Below, piece after piece: positions 51,583 to 61,168 of a stretch of 64,000 nucleotides of DNA (its first letter is position 1; every line of letters begins with the position of its first letter). Under the pieces are notes generated by a model, which was not told the origin of the DNA, did not search any database, and saw only the letters and a list, made by a program, of their open reading frames with translations. Position numbers and translations under genes: made by a program. Source of the DNA: Planococcus donghaensis MPA1U2 (GTDB lineage Bacteria > Bacillota > Bacilli > Bacillales_A > Planococcaceae); contig NZ_AEPB01000012.1 in assembly GCF_000189395.1 (NCBI RefSeq), positions 1 through 64,000 on the forward strand. Direction: 5' to 3'.

Positions 51583-52656
51583 ATGAATTCTGAAACACGT
51601 GAAATGTTTAAAACTTTGACAGAACTACCGGGAGCTCCAGGAAATGAGCATGCGGTTCGTAAATTTATGCGTCAAGAACTAGAAAAGTATTCAGATCGAT
51701 TAATCCAAGACAATTTGGGAAGCGTTTTTGGTGTCAAAGATGGTCAAGAAGATGGACCGCGTATCATGGTAGCAGGTCATATGGATGAAGTTGGGTTTAT
51801 GGTTACACAAATTACGGATAATGGTATGTTGCGTTTTCAGCCTTTAGGCGGCTGGTGGAACCAAGTGATGTTGGCAACACGTGTAGACATTATTACTAAC
51901 GAAAAAACGATTCCAGGTGTTATTGGTTCTATTCCTCCACATTTGCTAAGTGAGGAATTACGAAGTAAACCAATGGAAATAAAAAATATGCTTATCGATA
52001 TCGGAGCAGACAGCAAAGAAGATGCAGTAGCGCTTGGCATTCGCCCAGGTCAGCAAATTGTACCTTTTAGTCCGTTTACACCAATGGCGAATGATAAAAA
52101 AATTATGGCAAAAGCTTGGGATAATCGTTACGGTTGTGGTTTAGCAATTGAACTTTTAAAAGAGCTGAAAGATGAAAAATTGCCAAACCAATTGTTTTCT
52201 GGAGCAACCGTAATGGAAGAAGTCGGGTTACGCGGTGCACAAACTGCGGCAACGATGATTCAACCAGATTTATTTTTTGCATTAGATGCAAGTCCAGCTA
52301 ACGATGCAACGGGTGATAAAAACGAATTCGGACAGCTTGGTAAAGGAACTTTATTGCGCATATTAGATAAGAGCATGGTCACTCACCGAGGCATGCGTGA
52401 ATTTATACTTGATACAGCTGAAACACATCATATTCCTTATCAATATTTCGTTTCACAAGGTGGAACAGATGCAGGTCGCGTACATACAACCAATGAAGGG
52501 ATCCCGAGTTCCGTAATTGGAATTTGTTCTCGCTATATCCATACTTCAGCATCTATCATTCATACAGATGATTATGCAGCAGCGAAAGAATTGCTGACAA
52601 AGTTAGTGAAAGCAACAGACCGCACAACTCTAGAAACCATGAAACAAAATGTGTAA
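51583..52656 (+). CDS. ytoP: M42-family aminopeptidase (YtoP-like)
   Basis: A 357-residue glutamyl/deblocking aminopeptidase forming large dodecamers in this family. Metal-site motifs are [20 protein letters not shown] and [12 protein letters not shown]; the C-terminal [12 protein letters not shown] carries the last ligand. GGGGGAACG ribosome site. The terminator overlaps the start region of the next gene. Confidence 0.92.
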   Translation: MNSETREMFKTLTELPGAPGNEHAVRKFMRQELEKYSDRLIQDNLGSVFGVKDGQEDGPRIMVAGHMDEVGFMVTQITDNGMLRFQPLGGWWNQVMLATRVDIITNEKTIPGVIGSIPPHLLSEELRSKPMEIKNMLIDIGADSKEDAVALGIRPGQQIVPFSPFTPMANDKKIMAKAWDNRYGCGLAIELLKELKDEKLPNQLFSGATVMEEVGLRGAQTAATMIQPDLFFALDASPANDATGDKNEFGQLGKGTLLRILDKSMVTHRGMREFILDTAETHHIPYQYFVSQGGTDAGRVHTTNEGIPSSVIGICSRYIHTSASIIHTDDYAAAKELLTKLVKATDRTTLETMKQNV

Positions 52657-52682
52657 AAAAGTGCCCACGGGCTCTTTTTTTT
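52653..52682 (+). terminator. Terminator of the M42 peptidase gene
   Basis: AAAAAGTGCCC/GGGCTCTTTTT with an ACG loop and one mismatch, then T8. Confidence 0.8.
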
Positions 52683-52698
52683 GAAAGGAATAACGACA

Positions 52699-53217
52699 AT
52701 GAAAAAAATTCGTGCAGCAATAGCATCTAAAAACCCTGCAAAAATCAATGCCGTATCAAATGTGCTTAAAAATATGGAATGGACAGTTGACTTATCAGCG
52801 ATTGATGCGGATTCAGAAGTATCGGCTCAGCCTTTTTCACAACTAGAAACCCGTCAAGGTGCTGTCAATCGAGCAAAAAACGCATTGGGAGAATATGATT
52901 TTGCGATTGGATTAGAAGGCGGCGTGTATGAAATGGAAGGGATATTGTTCTTATGCAACTGGGGTGCACTCGCCACTCAGGATGGACATGTATTTACCGC
53001 TGCCGGTGCTCAAATACCACTGCCCGAAGAAATTGCAGACGATCTGCGAAAAGGCACAGAGCTCGGACCGATTATGGACGAATATGCTAATGAAAGTGGA
53101 ATTCGCCAACACAAAGGCGCGATCGGTATTTTAACGAACGGTCTGGTGAACCGAGGAGAAATGTTTGGACATGTCGTTAAATTATTGATTGGTCAGTATC
53201 AACGACACAGCGATTAA
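52699..53217 (+). CDS. DUF84-family (YjjX-like) inosine/xanthosine triphosphatase
   Basis: A 172-residue protein with ASKNPAKINAVSNVL at the N terminus, AIGLEGGVYEMEG in the centre and HKGAIGILTNGLVNRGEM, the DUF84/NTPase pattern. Relatives hydrolyse non-canonical purine triphosphates (ITP/XTP). The ATG of MKKIRAA, 9 bases after AAAGGA, is preferred to a TTG six codons earlier that lies on the terminator tail. Confidence 0.87.
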   Translation: MKKIRAAIASKNPAKINAVSNVLKNMEWTVDLSAIDADSEVSAQPFSQLETRQGAVNRAKNALGEYDFAIGLEGGVYEMEGILFLCNWGALATQDGHVFTAAGAQIPLPEEIADDLRKGTELGPIMDEYANESGIRQHKGAIGILTNGLVNRGEMFGHVVKLLIGQYQRHSD

Positions 53218-53276
53218 GTTGCATGTCCTTGTAAACACCTTTAAAATAAATAGCAGTAATGTCAGGGGGAATGAGC

Positions 53277-53792
53277 GTGCCTCGAGCTAGATGGATGGTG
53301 TTGTTACTTTTTTCAGTCGGACTAATGGCTGGCTGTAGCGCTACATCAGAAAACCTGGTTGTTCAAGGAGTATCGAACGCGCGTGACGCGTTTGAAGCAG
53401 AACCGAAATCAGATAATGAAAAAATTGGCCAAACCGCTCTCTACGTGCCTAATGGCTATGTTATTGAAGAACTGCAAGATGACTTTAACGGTTTAATCAC
53501 CAATGGCGGCGATTCGTTTTCTTTGGCTATTAATCCGAATGAAAAAGCAACGAGCACATTGTTTTACGATTTGCAAAAAGTAAATCCAAAACAATTATGG
53601 TTGGTAGATGAAAAATTTCGTCAAAATGGTCGTTTTGGTTTTGTAACCGTAACAGAAATTGCAGAAGATAAGTTGGAACTTGTAGTTGGAGCTGGTGGTG
53701 TTAAAATGACAACCATTTCAACAGAAAACGACTTTCCTAAAAATATAGACTGGATGATGAAAACGGTTCGTTCAGTAGAACTTGATGAATAG
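53277..53792 (+). CDS. Membrane-anchored lipoprotein, unknown function
   Basis: A 171-residue predicted lipoprotein: a basic N terminus (PRARW), a hydrophobic core and the lipobox LMAGC, which would be lipidated on the cysteine at about residue 19. The mature part is hydrophilic with no recognised domain. GTG start, 7 bases after AGGGGGA; two ATGs upstream are less well placed. It sits just before ytpP in the ytpPQR block, 12 bases away, so it is probably co-expressed. Confidence 0.8.
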   Translation: MPRARWMVLLLFSVGLMAGCSATSENLVVQGVSNARDAFEAEPKSDNEKIGQTALYVPNGYVIEELQDDFNGLITNGGDSFSLAINPNEKATSTLFYDLQKVNPKQLWLVDEKFRQNGRFGFVTVTEIAEDKLELVVGAGGVKMTTISTENDFPKNIDWMMKTVRSVELDE

Positions 53793-53804
53793 GAGATTGA
53801 CCCA

Positions 53805-54122
53805 ATGAGAAAATTACAATCGACTGAGGAATTTCATACATTAACAAAAGAACCAGCTACAATTTTTATGTTTACAGCAGGTTGGTGTCCAGATTGTCGT
53901 GTTATCGATCCAATTTTGCCTGAAATTGAAGAAAAATTCTCAGACTATACGTTTGTATCGGTAGATCGCGATCAGTTTATTGATTTGTGCATCGAGTTGG
54001 ATATCTATGGTATCCCTAGTTTTCTAGCCTACTCGAATGGTCAAGAAACGGGCCGTTATGTAAGCAAAGATCGTAAAACACAGGCAGAAATCGAAGCGTT
54101 TATTTCGAACTTGTCACAATAA
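53805..54122 (+). CDS. ytpP: Thioredoxin-like protein YtpP
   Basis: A 105-residue single thioredoxin fold with active site GWCPDCRVIDP and cis-Pro loop YGIPSFLAY. CPDC instead of CGPC marks the YtpP group. In Bacillales, recent work links it to low-molecular-weight-thiol redox control. AGGAG ribosome site. Followed by a terminator, then ytpQ. Confidence 0.92.
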   Translation: MRKLQSTEEFHTLTKEPATIFMFTAGWCPDCRVIDPILPEIEEKFSDYTFVSVDRDQFIDLCIELDIYGIPSFLAYSNGQETGRYVSKDRKTQAEIEAFISNLSQ

Positions 54123-54127
54123 CAATA

Positions 54128-54163
54128 AAAACGGTTCGCCTAAATAGGCTGAACCGTTTATTT
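54128..54163 (+). terminator. Terminator after ytpP
   Basis: AAACGGTTC/GAACCGTTT stem with inner GCC/GGC pairing and a T-rich end. Confidence 0.82.
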
Positions 54164-54185
54164 ATGAAAGTGAGGCAAAACAACG

Positions 54186-55001
54186 ATGAAATCTACAGAA
54201 CTTTTTAATATACTAAGAGAGCGCATGCCAAGCCGCCAACTAGAATGGCGTTTTGACCGCGAGAAAGATGTAGCAAATATTCAACATAAAGAATTGGGAA
54301 AAGGCATGAGCATTTCCTTACCGCAAGTCATCAATCGATTTGACGCAAAAGGTGATTCAGCAATTCAAGAAATCGTTTATACAATTACAGAAACGTTTGA
54401 AGCAATGGAAAGAGAAGCAAAAGGTGAAATGAAATCGACGGAGCATATTTTTCCAGTTATTCGGTCAACTTCATTCCCATTAGAATCAAATGATGGCCAT
54501 AAGTTTATTACGGCTGAACATACGGCAGAAACACGCATTTATTTTGCATTAGACGCTGGTACTACCTATCGCTTAATTGACGAAAATGTGGTAAATTCAT
54601 TAAGTCTGACTGAAGAACAGATTAAAGAAATCGCGAAATTTCAAGTGAAAAAGCTAAAAACTGCTGTAAAAGAAGACCATGTTGCTGGGAATGTCTTTTA
54701 TTTTTTAAATGAAAATGATGGATATGACGCTTCAAGAGTGTTGAACGAATCATTTTTAAAAGAAATGAAAACAAAAATTACGGGGGATATGACCGTATCT
54801 GTACCTCATCAAGATGTATTGATAATCGGAGATATCCGAAATGAAACGGGATACGATGTGCTCGCACAAATGGCTATGCATTTCTTTACGAATGGCAAAG
54901 TGCCGATCACTTCCTTATCGTTCATTTATGAAAATGACGAATTAGAGCCGATATTTATTATGGCAAAAAATAGACCTAACGAGGAGAACGATAAAAAATG
55001 A
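54186..55001 (+). CDS. ytpQ: DUF1444 protein YtpQ
   Basis: A 271-residue cytoplasmic protein of the DUF1444 family, always found next to ytpP/ytpR in Bacillales. Visible are the N-terminal LEWRFDREKDVANIQHKE and a C-terminal VPHQDVLIIGDIRNETGYDVLAQMAMHFF. No catalytic motif is recognised, and the function is unknown. ATGA overlap with ytpR indicates coupled translation. Confidence 0.9.
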   Translation: MKSTELFNILRERMPSRQLEWRFDREKDVANIQHKELGKGMSISLPQVINRFDAKGDSAIQEIVYTITETFEAMEREAKGEMKSTEHIFPVIRSTSFPLESNDGHKFITAEHTAETRIYFALDAGTTYRLIDENVVNSLSLTEEQIKEIAKFQVKKLKTAVKEDHVAGNVFYFLNENDGYDASRVLNESFLKEMKTKITGDMTVSVPHQDVLIIGDIRNETGYDVLAQMAMHFFTNGKVPITSLSFIYENDELEPIFIMAKNRPNEENDKK

Positions 55002-55609
55002 ATGTATTTTACAACAAAGAAGGAATTGGCGATGTGTTGCTCGTACAACTACAAACAGAAACTCCAGAAAAAATTCATCCTGAACAATTTGGGGACATTA
55101 CGTTGATCAAAGACGTAGCGGGAACAATTGCTGGATTTAATGTATTTAACGCTTCTAGTTATACTGACTTGGCTGAAGGCCAACAAATTGAAGTGTCGGA
55201 ACAGCTTGTTACCTCTTTGCAAAATGCATTGGCTAAAAACGGGGTAGATTTTACGCTTGAAGTCGATTTTTCACCAAAATTTGTTGTTGGATTTGTTGAG
55301 GCAAAAGAAAAGCACCCAAATGCAGATAAATTAAATGTTTGCCAAGTTGTTGTAAGTGACGAAGAGAAGCTGCAGATTGTATGCGGTGCTCCGAATGTTG
55401 AGCAAGGTCAGAAAGTTGTCGTAGCAAAAGTGGGGGCTGTTATGCCTTCTGGAATGGTTATTCGCGATGCGGAACTTCGGGGAGTGGCATCGTCTGGAAT
55501 GATTTGTTCAGCAAAAGAGTTGGCTTTGCCAAATGCACCTGAGGAAAAAGGCATTCTTGTCTTGTCTGAAGATGCAGAAACTGGCTCAGCTTTCGAAGTA
55601 AAGGCGTAA
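54998..55609 (+). CDS. ytpR: tRNA-binding (EMAP) domain protein YtpR
   Basis: A 203-residue protein whose C-terminal half (about 90-200) is an OB-fold EMAP/PheT-type tRNA-binding domain: VGFVEAKEKHPNADKLNVCQV, IVCGAPNVEQGQKVVVAKVGAVMP and RGVASSGMICSAKEL. The N-terminal half is specific to YtpR. It may bind structured RNA or tRNA; no enzymatic part is present. It lies 6 bases before sftA. Confidence 0.92.
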   Translation: MNVFYNKEGIGDVLLVQLQTETPEKIHPEQFGDITLIKDVAGTIAGFNVFNASSYTDLAEGQQIEVSEQLVTSLQNALAKNGVDFTLEVDFSPKFVVGFVEAKEKHPNADKLNVCQVVVSDEEKLQIVCGAPNVEQGQKVVVAKVGAVMPSGMVIRDAELRGVASSGMICSAKELALPNAPEEKGILVLSEDAETGSAFEVKA

Positions 55610-55615
55610 GGCATT

Positions 55616-58198
55616 ATGAGCTGGATTAAAAATGTATGGAATCGTATGTTCACAGATACAGACGATGTCGAAGAAATCGATGAAGAAATCGTCTATGAAG
55701 AGACCCCGACCGAGAAAAAAGAAAAAGCACCATTTCGTTTTCCACTTATTCCAGATGAAGAAAAAAATGACTTTATCCATGATATAAAGCGTTCAGAGCC
55801 ACGTACTAAAATGCCGATTTTCGATGAACAAGAACGAGAAATTCTTCGAAAAGAAGAGAAGCCGCCAATTATGGGGCCAAAAGAAGCGCCTGTTCGTTCA
55901 GCAGCTAAACCAAAACGGAAAGCACCTGAATTGCCTATTCAAAATGCCCGTCGTTTTGAGCCAAGTCGTTCAGTATCACCGGTCCATGGCTATAACGTTT
56001 CGCGCCCTGAACCTATTCAAAAAAAGGTAGAAGAGCAACGTGAAAGCAAATTAGATCGCGAAATGTATGATGAAGCGATTCAAGAAAAAGCAAGAGCAGG
56101 CTTCCACAAACCAAGATCACAAGTTGAGCCAGATAGCCGTTCTTCTTATAAAAAAGAGTCGGTACAGCCGACTAATACAGAAGGTAAACAGGAGTCGCGC
56201 GCAACGAATGTTGTATCGAATACCGTGTCGTTTGTGTTAGCCGAACGAGAACGTGAAGAAAAAGCTTTGTTATTAAAAGAAGAAGCTTTAAAAGAAACGA
56301 CCGATCTAAACGAGACCTCTCCAGAAATTGAACTGGTTTCAGTAGATGAAAAAGAAGAAGAGCTTGTTGAAGTAGAACCCGAAATAGAGCCAGAAACAGA
56401 AATTGAGCTGGGTATTACAGAGCAACAGCCAGAAGTGCACACAGAGTTAGATGTGGATGTGGAGGACGCAACAGAAGCGTTTTCAAATCCACCATCAGAA
56501 GAAATAGAAGAACCTAAAACAGAAGCAACAGAAGATTCGCAAGTTTTAGAAGTACAAGTAGACTCGAAACCAGAAGTTGCACCAAAACGCGAAAAAACAG
56601 TGCCATTTAATGTATTAATGCTTAAATCGGATAAAGAGTCTTTGAAAAATAAGACCAAATCGCTTTCTGTAACGACGCCAAACTATGAAAAACCTGTAGC
56701 GCAAGTGACAGAAGCGGAAAAAAAAACGGCAAATTTAGTTGAAGAAGTAGCACCTGAACCAGATTTAACAGATTCGACTGAGCCAAAAACTTATCAATTA
56801 CCTTTGCCAGAATACTTAATGGTTCCTGAAAACGATCGAAAAGATGAAGAGTGGATGGAAGAACAAGGCGAGCGACTAGTTGAAGCTTTATCTCACTTCC
56901 AAGTTAAAGCCGAAATCTTGAGTACGGTTCAAGGTCCAGCTGTGACTCAATTCGAACTAAAAGTGGCACAAGGTATTAAGGTCAGCAAAATCCGAAATTT
57001 AGCCGATGATTTAAAACTAGCATTGGCTGCTCGAGACATTCGGATCCAAGCGCCAATTCCGGGGAAAAGCTCAATCGGTATTGAAATTCCGAACCGCACA
57101 AGTCGTGCAGTCCGCATTTCTGAAATTATTGGCAGTGCGGTTTTTGAAGACTCGGACTCTCCGCTTGAAGCGGCTCTCGGCTTAGATTTAACAGGAAAAC
57201 CTGTTACCTTGGACTTGCGCAAAATGCCGCATGGCTTGATCGCAGGAGCGACAGGTTCGGGTAAATCAGTATGCATCAATTCACTGTTAGTCAGCTTGTT
57301 GTATAAGTCGTCTCCAAGAGATTTGAAATTATTGTTGATTGATCCGAAAATGGTTGAATTGGCACCGTATAATCACATTCCGCATCTTGTTAGCCCTGTC
57401 ATTACAGATGTTAAAGCGGCAACTGCATCCTTGAAATGGGCAGTTGAAGAAATGGAACGTCGCTATCAATTATTTGCTCATAGCGAAGTGCGCGATATCA
57501 GTCGCTATAATAAGCGAGTTAAAGAAAAAGGACATCATGCTCAGCATCTTCCGTATATTTTAATTGTGATTGATGAGTTAGCCGATTTGATGATGATGTC
57601 GCCTTCAGATGTTGAAGATTCGATTTGTCGGATTGCTCAAAAAGCCCGTGCTTGTGGAATTCACTTAGTTATCGCAACGCAACGACCATCTGTGGATGTT
57701 ATTACTGGATTGATCAAGTCGAATATTCCAACGCGTATTGCATTTTCAGTGTCATCTCAAGTGGACAGCCGAACAATCCTCGATTCTCAAGGAGCCGAAC
57801 GATTACTCGGTAGAGGGGATATGTTGTACCTAGGCAATGGCATGTCAGCACCTAGTCGCTTACAAGGAACATTTGTTACCGATGACGAAATTGAAAAAGT
57901 TATCGAGCATGTGAGGCTGCAAGGAAAGCCAGAGTACTTTTTTAAAGAAGAGGAATTGATCAAGCGGAGTGAGTCGCCTGCTGAACAGGATGATTTGTTT
58001 GAAGAAGCTTGCCGCTTTATCATGAAACAAGAAAGTGCTTCAACTTCTCTCTTGCAGCGTAAATTCCACATTGGCTATAACCGTGCCGCGCGACTGATGG
58101 ATTTGATCGAACAGCATGGCTTTATCTCTGAACAAAAGGGCAGTAAAGCTCGTACGGTATTAATCACAGAAAATGAAATTGAAAAAGTGTTTAGTTGA
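55616..58198 (+). CDS. sftA: Soluble DNA translocase SftA (FtsK/SpoIIIE family)
   Basis: An 860-residue DNA pump that clears chromosome ends from the closing septum. There are no membrane segments at the N terminus; instead residues 1-380 are low-complexity, acidic and Pro/Glu-rich. The motor follows with Walker A GATGSGKSVC near 544 and Walker B ILIVIDELADLM, and ends with a gamma winged-helix domain from about 790 that reads SRS-type DNA polarity sites. The start follows GTAAGGC, a weak site. Downstream of ytpR, as in B. subtilis. Confidence 0.95.
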   Translation: MSWIKNVWNRMFTDTDDVEEIDEEIVYEETPTEKKEKAPFRFPLIPDEEKNDFIHDIKRSEPRTKMPIFDEQEREILRKEEKPPIMGPKEAPVRSAAKPKRKAPELPIQNARRFEPSRSVSPVHGYNVSRPEPIQKKVEEQRESKLDREMYDEAIQEKARAGFHKPRSQVEPDSRSSYKKESVQPTNTEGKQESRATNVVSNTVSFVLAEREREEKALLLKEEALKETTDLNETSPEIELVSVDEKEEELVEVEPEIEPETEIELGITEQQPEVHTELDVDVEDATEAFSNPPSEEIEEPKTEATEDSQVLEVQVDSKPEVAPKREKTVPFNVLMLKSDKESLKNKTKSLSVTTPNYEKPVAQVTEAEKKTANLVEEVAPEPDLTDSTEPKTYQLPLPEYLMVPENDRKDEEWMEEQGERLVEALSHFQVKAEILSTVQGPAVTQFELKVAQGIKVSKIRNLADDLKLALAARDIRIQAPIPGKSSIGIEIPNRTSRAVRISEIIGSAVFEDSDSPLEAALGLDLTGKPVTLDLRKMPHGLIAGATGSGKSVCINSLLVSLLYKSSPRDLKLLLIDPKMVELAPYNHIPHLVSPVITDVKAATASLKWAVEEMERRYQLFAHSEVRDISRYNKRVKEKGHHAQHLPYILIVIDELADLMMMSPSDVEDSICRIAQKARACGIHLVIATQRPSVDVITGLIKSNIPTRIAFSVSSQVDSRTILDSQGAERLLGRGDMLYLGNGMSAPSRLQGTFVTDDEIEKVIEHVRLQGKPEYFFKEEELIKRSESPAEQDDLFEEACRFIMKQESASTSLLQRKFHIGYNRAARLMDLIEQHGFISEQKGSKARTVLITENEIEKVFS

Positions 58199-58202
58199 TC
58201 GT

Positions 58203-58243
58203 AAGTCGTCTGCTAGTTTACTGCAGGCGACTTCGGTTTTCTA
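58203..58243 (+). terminator. Terminator of sftA
   Basis: AAGTCGTCTGC/GCAGGCGACTT stem with a 9-base loop and CGGTTTTC tail. Confidence 0.78.
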
Positions 58244-58301
58244 TTATTCGTTATAACAATCTGAGTTTTAACTGGTATTGAAATATATAAAAACTGAAGC
58301 A

Positions 58302-58330
58302 TTTAAAAAAAGACAAATTTATGATATAAT
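58302..58330 (+). promoter_or_regulatory. Sigma-A promoter of murC
   Basis: Perfect -10 TATAAT with a weak -35 TTTAAA 17 bases upstream; about 85 bases before the murC start. Confidence 0.65.
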
Positions 58331-58416
58331 GTTGTACTATGTTTATCTTTACTAGCTATAGAACTCGCTTTGCGATTTATGTAGACTAATTTTCAACTCC
58401 CACAGGAGGTCCATTT

Positions 58417-59730
58417 ATGAAAGTTTTACATTTTACTGGGATCAAAGGTTCCGGTATGAGTCCGCTTGCACAAATTATGCATGACATGGGTAAACAAGTA
58501 CAAGGCTCAGATATAGAGCAACATTTTTTTACTGAAGATCGATTGCGTGAAAGAGGTATCACCATTCTGCCATTTGATGCAAACAATATAGAAAAAGATA
58601 TGACCATCATTGCCGGTAATGCATTTGGTGACGATCATCCAGAGTTGGTAGAAGCACGTGAATTAGGTGCAACTATTATTCGTTACCACGAGTTTTTAGG
58701 AGATTTGATGAGACAATATGTTTCTGTAGCGATTACAGGGGCGCATGGTAAAACTTCAACAACTGGTTTGATGGCTCACGTGTTGGGTGGATATAAGCCC
58801 GTATCGTATTTAATTGGAGACGGGACAGGTGTCGGTCAAGAAGATTCTCATTTTTTCGTTGCTGAAGCTTGTGAATACCGTCGTCATTTTCTTGCATATC
58901 ACCCAGATTACGCGATCATGACGAATATTGACTTTGATCACCCGGATTATTTTACAGGAATTGATGATGTTTTTAAGGCATTTGAAGAAATGGCTCAGCA
59001 AGTCAAAAAGTGCATCATTGCTTGTGGCGATGATGAATACTTGCAACAAATTCAAGCGCCAACTCCTGTTGTATATTATGGTTTTGGAGAAGAAAATGAT
59101 TTCCAAGCTAGAAATATCGTAAAGTCTGTAGACGGAACTACATTTGATGTTGTTATTCGCAATGAATTTTTCCACACATTTAAACTTCCAATGTTTGGAG
59201 ATCATGCTATTTTAAATGCATTGGCGGTTATTTCGCTTTGTCATTATGAAAGCATTCCAGCGGATATAATTCAACAACAGTTTGAAGATTTCGAAGGCGT
59301 AAAGCGTCGATTTACACAAACAGCTATTGCTGATCGGATTTTAATCGATGACTATGCGCATCATCCGACTGAAATTCGTGCAACTTTGCAATCGGCTCGT
59401 CAAAAATATCCGGAGCGGGAACTTATTGCTATTTTCCAACCGCATACATTTACGCGAACTCAAACATTTTTACAAGAATTTGCTGATTGCTTAACTGAAG
59501 CGGATCACGTTTATCTTTGCGACATCTTCGGATCTGCTCGGGAAAAAGCGGGTACTTTGAAGATTCAAGATTTGGCTGAAAAAATTGAAGGCAGTCATAT
59601 TTTACAGTTAGATGAAGTGGCTTCTCTAGCAGAGCATGGCAATGCCGTTTATTTGTTTATGGGTGCAGGAGACGTTACAAAGTTCCAAGAAGCATTCGAA
59701 AATGCACTAAATACAGGAGAAACAGTTTAA
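58417..59730 (+). CDS. murC: UDP-N-acetylmuramate-L-alanine ligase MurC
   Basis: A 437-residue Mur ligase adding L-alanine to UDP-MurNAc. N-terminal Rossmann motif [23 protein letters not shown]-binding [16 protein letters not shown] near 108, [13 protein letters not shown] and FQPHTFTRT in the C-terminal domain. CAGGAGG ribosome site. The stop codon lies within the stem of its own terminator. Next to sftA and ytxG as in B. subtilis. Confidence 0.97.
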   Translation: MKVLHFTGIKGSGMSPLAQIMHDMGKQVQGSDIEQHFFTEDRLRERGITILPFDANNIEKDMTIIAGNAFGDDHPELVEARELGATIIRYHEFLGDLMRQYVSVAITGAHGKTSTTGLMAHVLGGYKPVSYLIGDGTGVGQEDSHFFVAEACEYRRHFLAYHPDYAIMTNIDFDHPDYFTGIDDVFKAFEEMAQQVKKCIIACGDDEYLQQIQAPTPVVYYGFGEENDFQARNIVKSVDGTTFDVVIRNEFFHTFKLPMFGDHAILNALAVISLCHYESIPADIIQQQFEDFEGVKRRFTQTAIADRILIDDYAHHPTEIRATLQSARQKYPERELIAIFQPHTFTRTQTFLQEFADCLTEADHVYLCDIFGSAREKAGTLKIQDLAEKIEGSHILQLDEVASLAEHGNAVYLFMGAGDVTKFQEAFENALNTGETV

Positions 59731-59757
59731 CTTTCGAGTTAAACTGTTTTTTTTTTG
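59721..59757 (+). terminator. Terminator of murC
   Basis: AACAGTTTAACT/AGTTAAACTGTT with a TTCG loop and T10. The first arm encodes the end of murC. Confidence 0.93.
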
Positions 59758-59799
59758 CAGGAGTAGAACTGTTTTTGTCGAATAATAATAAAGACCCGT

Positions 59800-59825
59800 G
59801 TTTAATCCAAACTGCTCAAGGGTAG
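59800..59825 (+). promoter_or_regulatory. Sigma-B promoter of ytxGH-brxC
   Basis: Perfect GTTTAA, 14 bases, GGGTAG (consensus GGGTAT). It lies about 45 bases before ytxG, matching the known sigma-B control of ytxGHJ in B. subtilis. Confidence 0.85.
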
Positions 59826-59871
59826 AAGTAGAAAAGGATATAACATAATTTATTTAAAAGGAGGAAACAAG

Positions 59872-60363
59872 ATGGATTGGCAGATTTTACTTTACGTTGC
59901 CGCGATCGTAGCCGCTATTGGATTTTTAATTTTATGCGTAGCGTTGGCAATGACATTAAATTCGTTGAAAAACACATTAAAAGAAGTTTCAGGTACCGTA
60001 GCCGGTCTTGAAAATCAATTGCAAGGGGTAACGTTGGAAACAACAAACTTATTGCATAAAACAAATGAACTTGCTGAAGACATCCAAGTCAAATCAGAAA
60101 AATTAAATGGAGTAGTAGATGCGGTTAAAGGTGTCGGCAACTCTGTTACTGATTTAAATTCAACGGTTCGTAGCATTACGTCACGCGTTGGCGTGCAAGT
60201 AGAACAAAATGAAGAAAAGATTGCTCAAGTAGTTCAATGGGGTAACGTCTTTATGGGCATTCGTGAGAAATGGAATGAGCGTAAAATTTATGAAGCTCAA
60301 ACAAATGCAACACAAACGCCGGTACCAGGACAGAAAAAATTGCCTCATAATGGCCAATACTAA
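59872..60363 (+). CDS. ytxG: DUF948 general-stress protein YtxG
   Basis: A 163-residue protein with one N-terminal membrane segment (LLYVAAIVAAIGFLILCVALAMTL) and a long coiled-coil-like region rich in Leu/Asn/Thr (about 30-125), typical of DUF948. In B. subtilis it is the first gene of the sigma-B/sigma-H ytxGHJ stress operon. AAAGGAGG ribosome site. Function at the molecular level is unknown. Confidence 0.93.
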   Translation: MDWQILLYVAAIVAAIGFLILCVALAMTLNSLKNTLKEVSGTVAGLENQLQGVTLETTNLLHKTNELAEDIQVKSEKLNGVVDAVKGVGNSVTDLNSTVRSITSRVGVQVEQNEEKIAQVVQWGNVFMGIREKWNERKIYEAQTNATQTPVPGQKKLPHNGQY

Positions 60364-60399
60364 GTTTTTTTACTATTAACTAAATGGAGGGGAATATTA

Positions 60400-61152
60400 A
60401 TGAGTAAAAACAAAGACCAGTACAATCAGTCAAATGGTAACGATTCACAAAATAACCAAGATTATTATACACAAGCTGGCCAATACAGACAAAACAGTGG
60501 CAAAAATTATCAACAAAGTGATTATGTACCCCAATCTTATGGTGCATCTAATCGTTATGATGACCTTTACGATTACGAAGAGTCATCTGGCGGCTCAAGT
60601 TTCTTAGTTGGTATTTTAGTCGGTGGTGTTATCGGGGCGGCAGCAGCATTGTTCTTAGCGCCTAAAACAGGCAAGGAATTCCAAGCTGACTTAAAAACTC
60701 AAGCGACAACGTTCAAAGAAAAAGCTTCTCAACAAGCAGACTTTAGTGAAGATGGTGCAGGTTTTGCACATCAACTAAAAGAACAATCTAACAAAGTAGT
60801 TGAAAAAGTGAAAAACATGAAAGCTGGTAGTTCTCCAATGGACGATGGGACAGCTTCATCAGAAGGAGAAGAGTCGATCGATATTCTTTCGACAGTACAA
60901 AATACACAAAACGAAACTGGAACGAAAAGTTCAGAAGAATTCACATCAACTGCGAATGCACTAAAACAAGCAGTTGAAGAAGTCAAAGAAGAAAAAAAAT
61001 CAGGTTCAACTTCGTCGACAGCTGGCAACACAGGCAGCAACACGAACAGCAATACAGCAAATGCAAGCAAAGGTCCAAACACGACCAGCAGCAACAACAA
61101 CAGCAATAAATCATCAGACGGATCAACCAAAAACTACGATCAAAAGAATTAA
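60400..61152 (+). CDS. ytxH: YtxH-domain general-stress protein
   Basis: A 250-residue protein. The N-terminal 60 residues are Gln/Asn/Tyr-rich, then comes the YtxH membrane-anchor motif SSFLVGILVGGVIGAAAALFLAPKTGKEF. The C-terminal half is Lys/Glu-rich and ends in a Ser/Thr/Asn-rich low-complexity tail. At this length it exceeds the roughly 150-residue B. subtilis YtxH, mainly by low-complexity ends. GGAGGGG ribosome site. Confidence 0.92.
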   Translation: MSKNKDQYNQSNGNDSQNNQDYYTQAGQYRQNSGKNYQQSDYVPQSYGASNRYDDLYDYEESSGGSSFLVGILVGGVIGAAAALFLAPKTGKEFQADLKTQATTFKEKASQQADFSEDGAGFAHQLKEQSNKVVEKVKNMKAGSSPMDDGTASSEGEESIDILSTVQNTQNETGTKSSEEFTSTANALKQAVEEVKEEKKSGSTSSTAGNTGSNTNSNTANASKGPNTTSSNNNSNKSSDGSTKNYDQKN

Positions 61153-61168
61153 TGTGGGAGCGGTTTAG

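Noticed and set aside
56146-56658. 170-codon minus-strand frame opposite the sftA N terminus
   Set aside because: Ser-rich translation produced by the complement of the Glu-rich low-complexity region of sftA.
60771-61130. 119-codon minus-strand frame opposite ytxH
   Set aside because: A mirror of the Ser/Asn/Lys-rich low-complexity codons of ytxH, with no start site.
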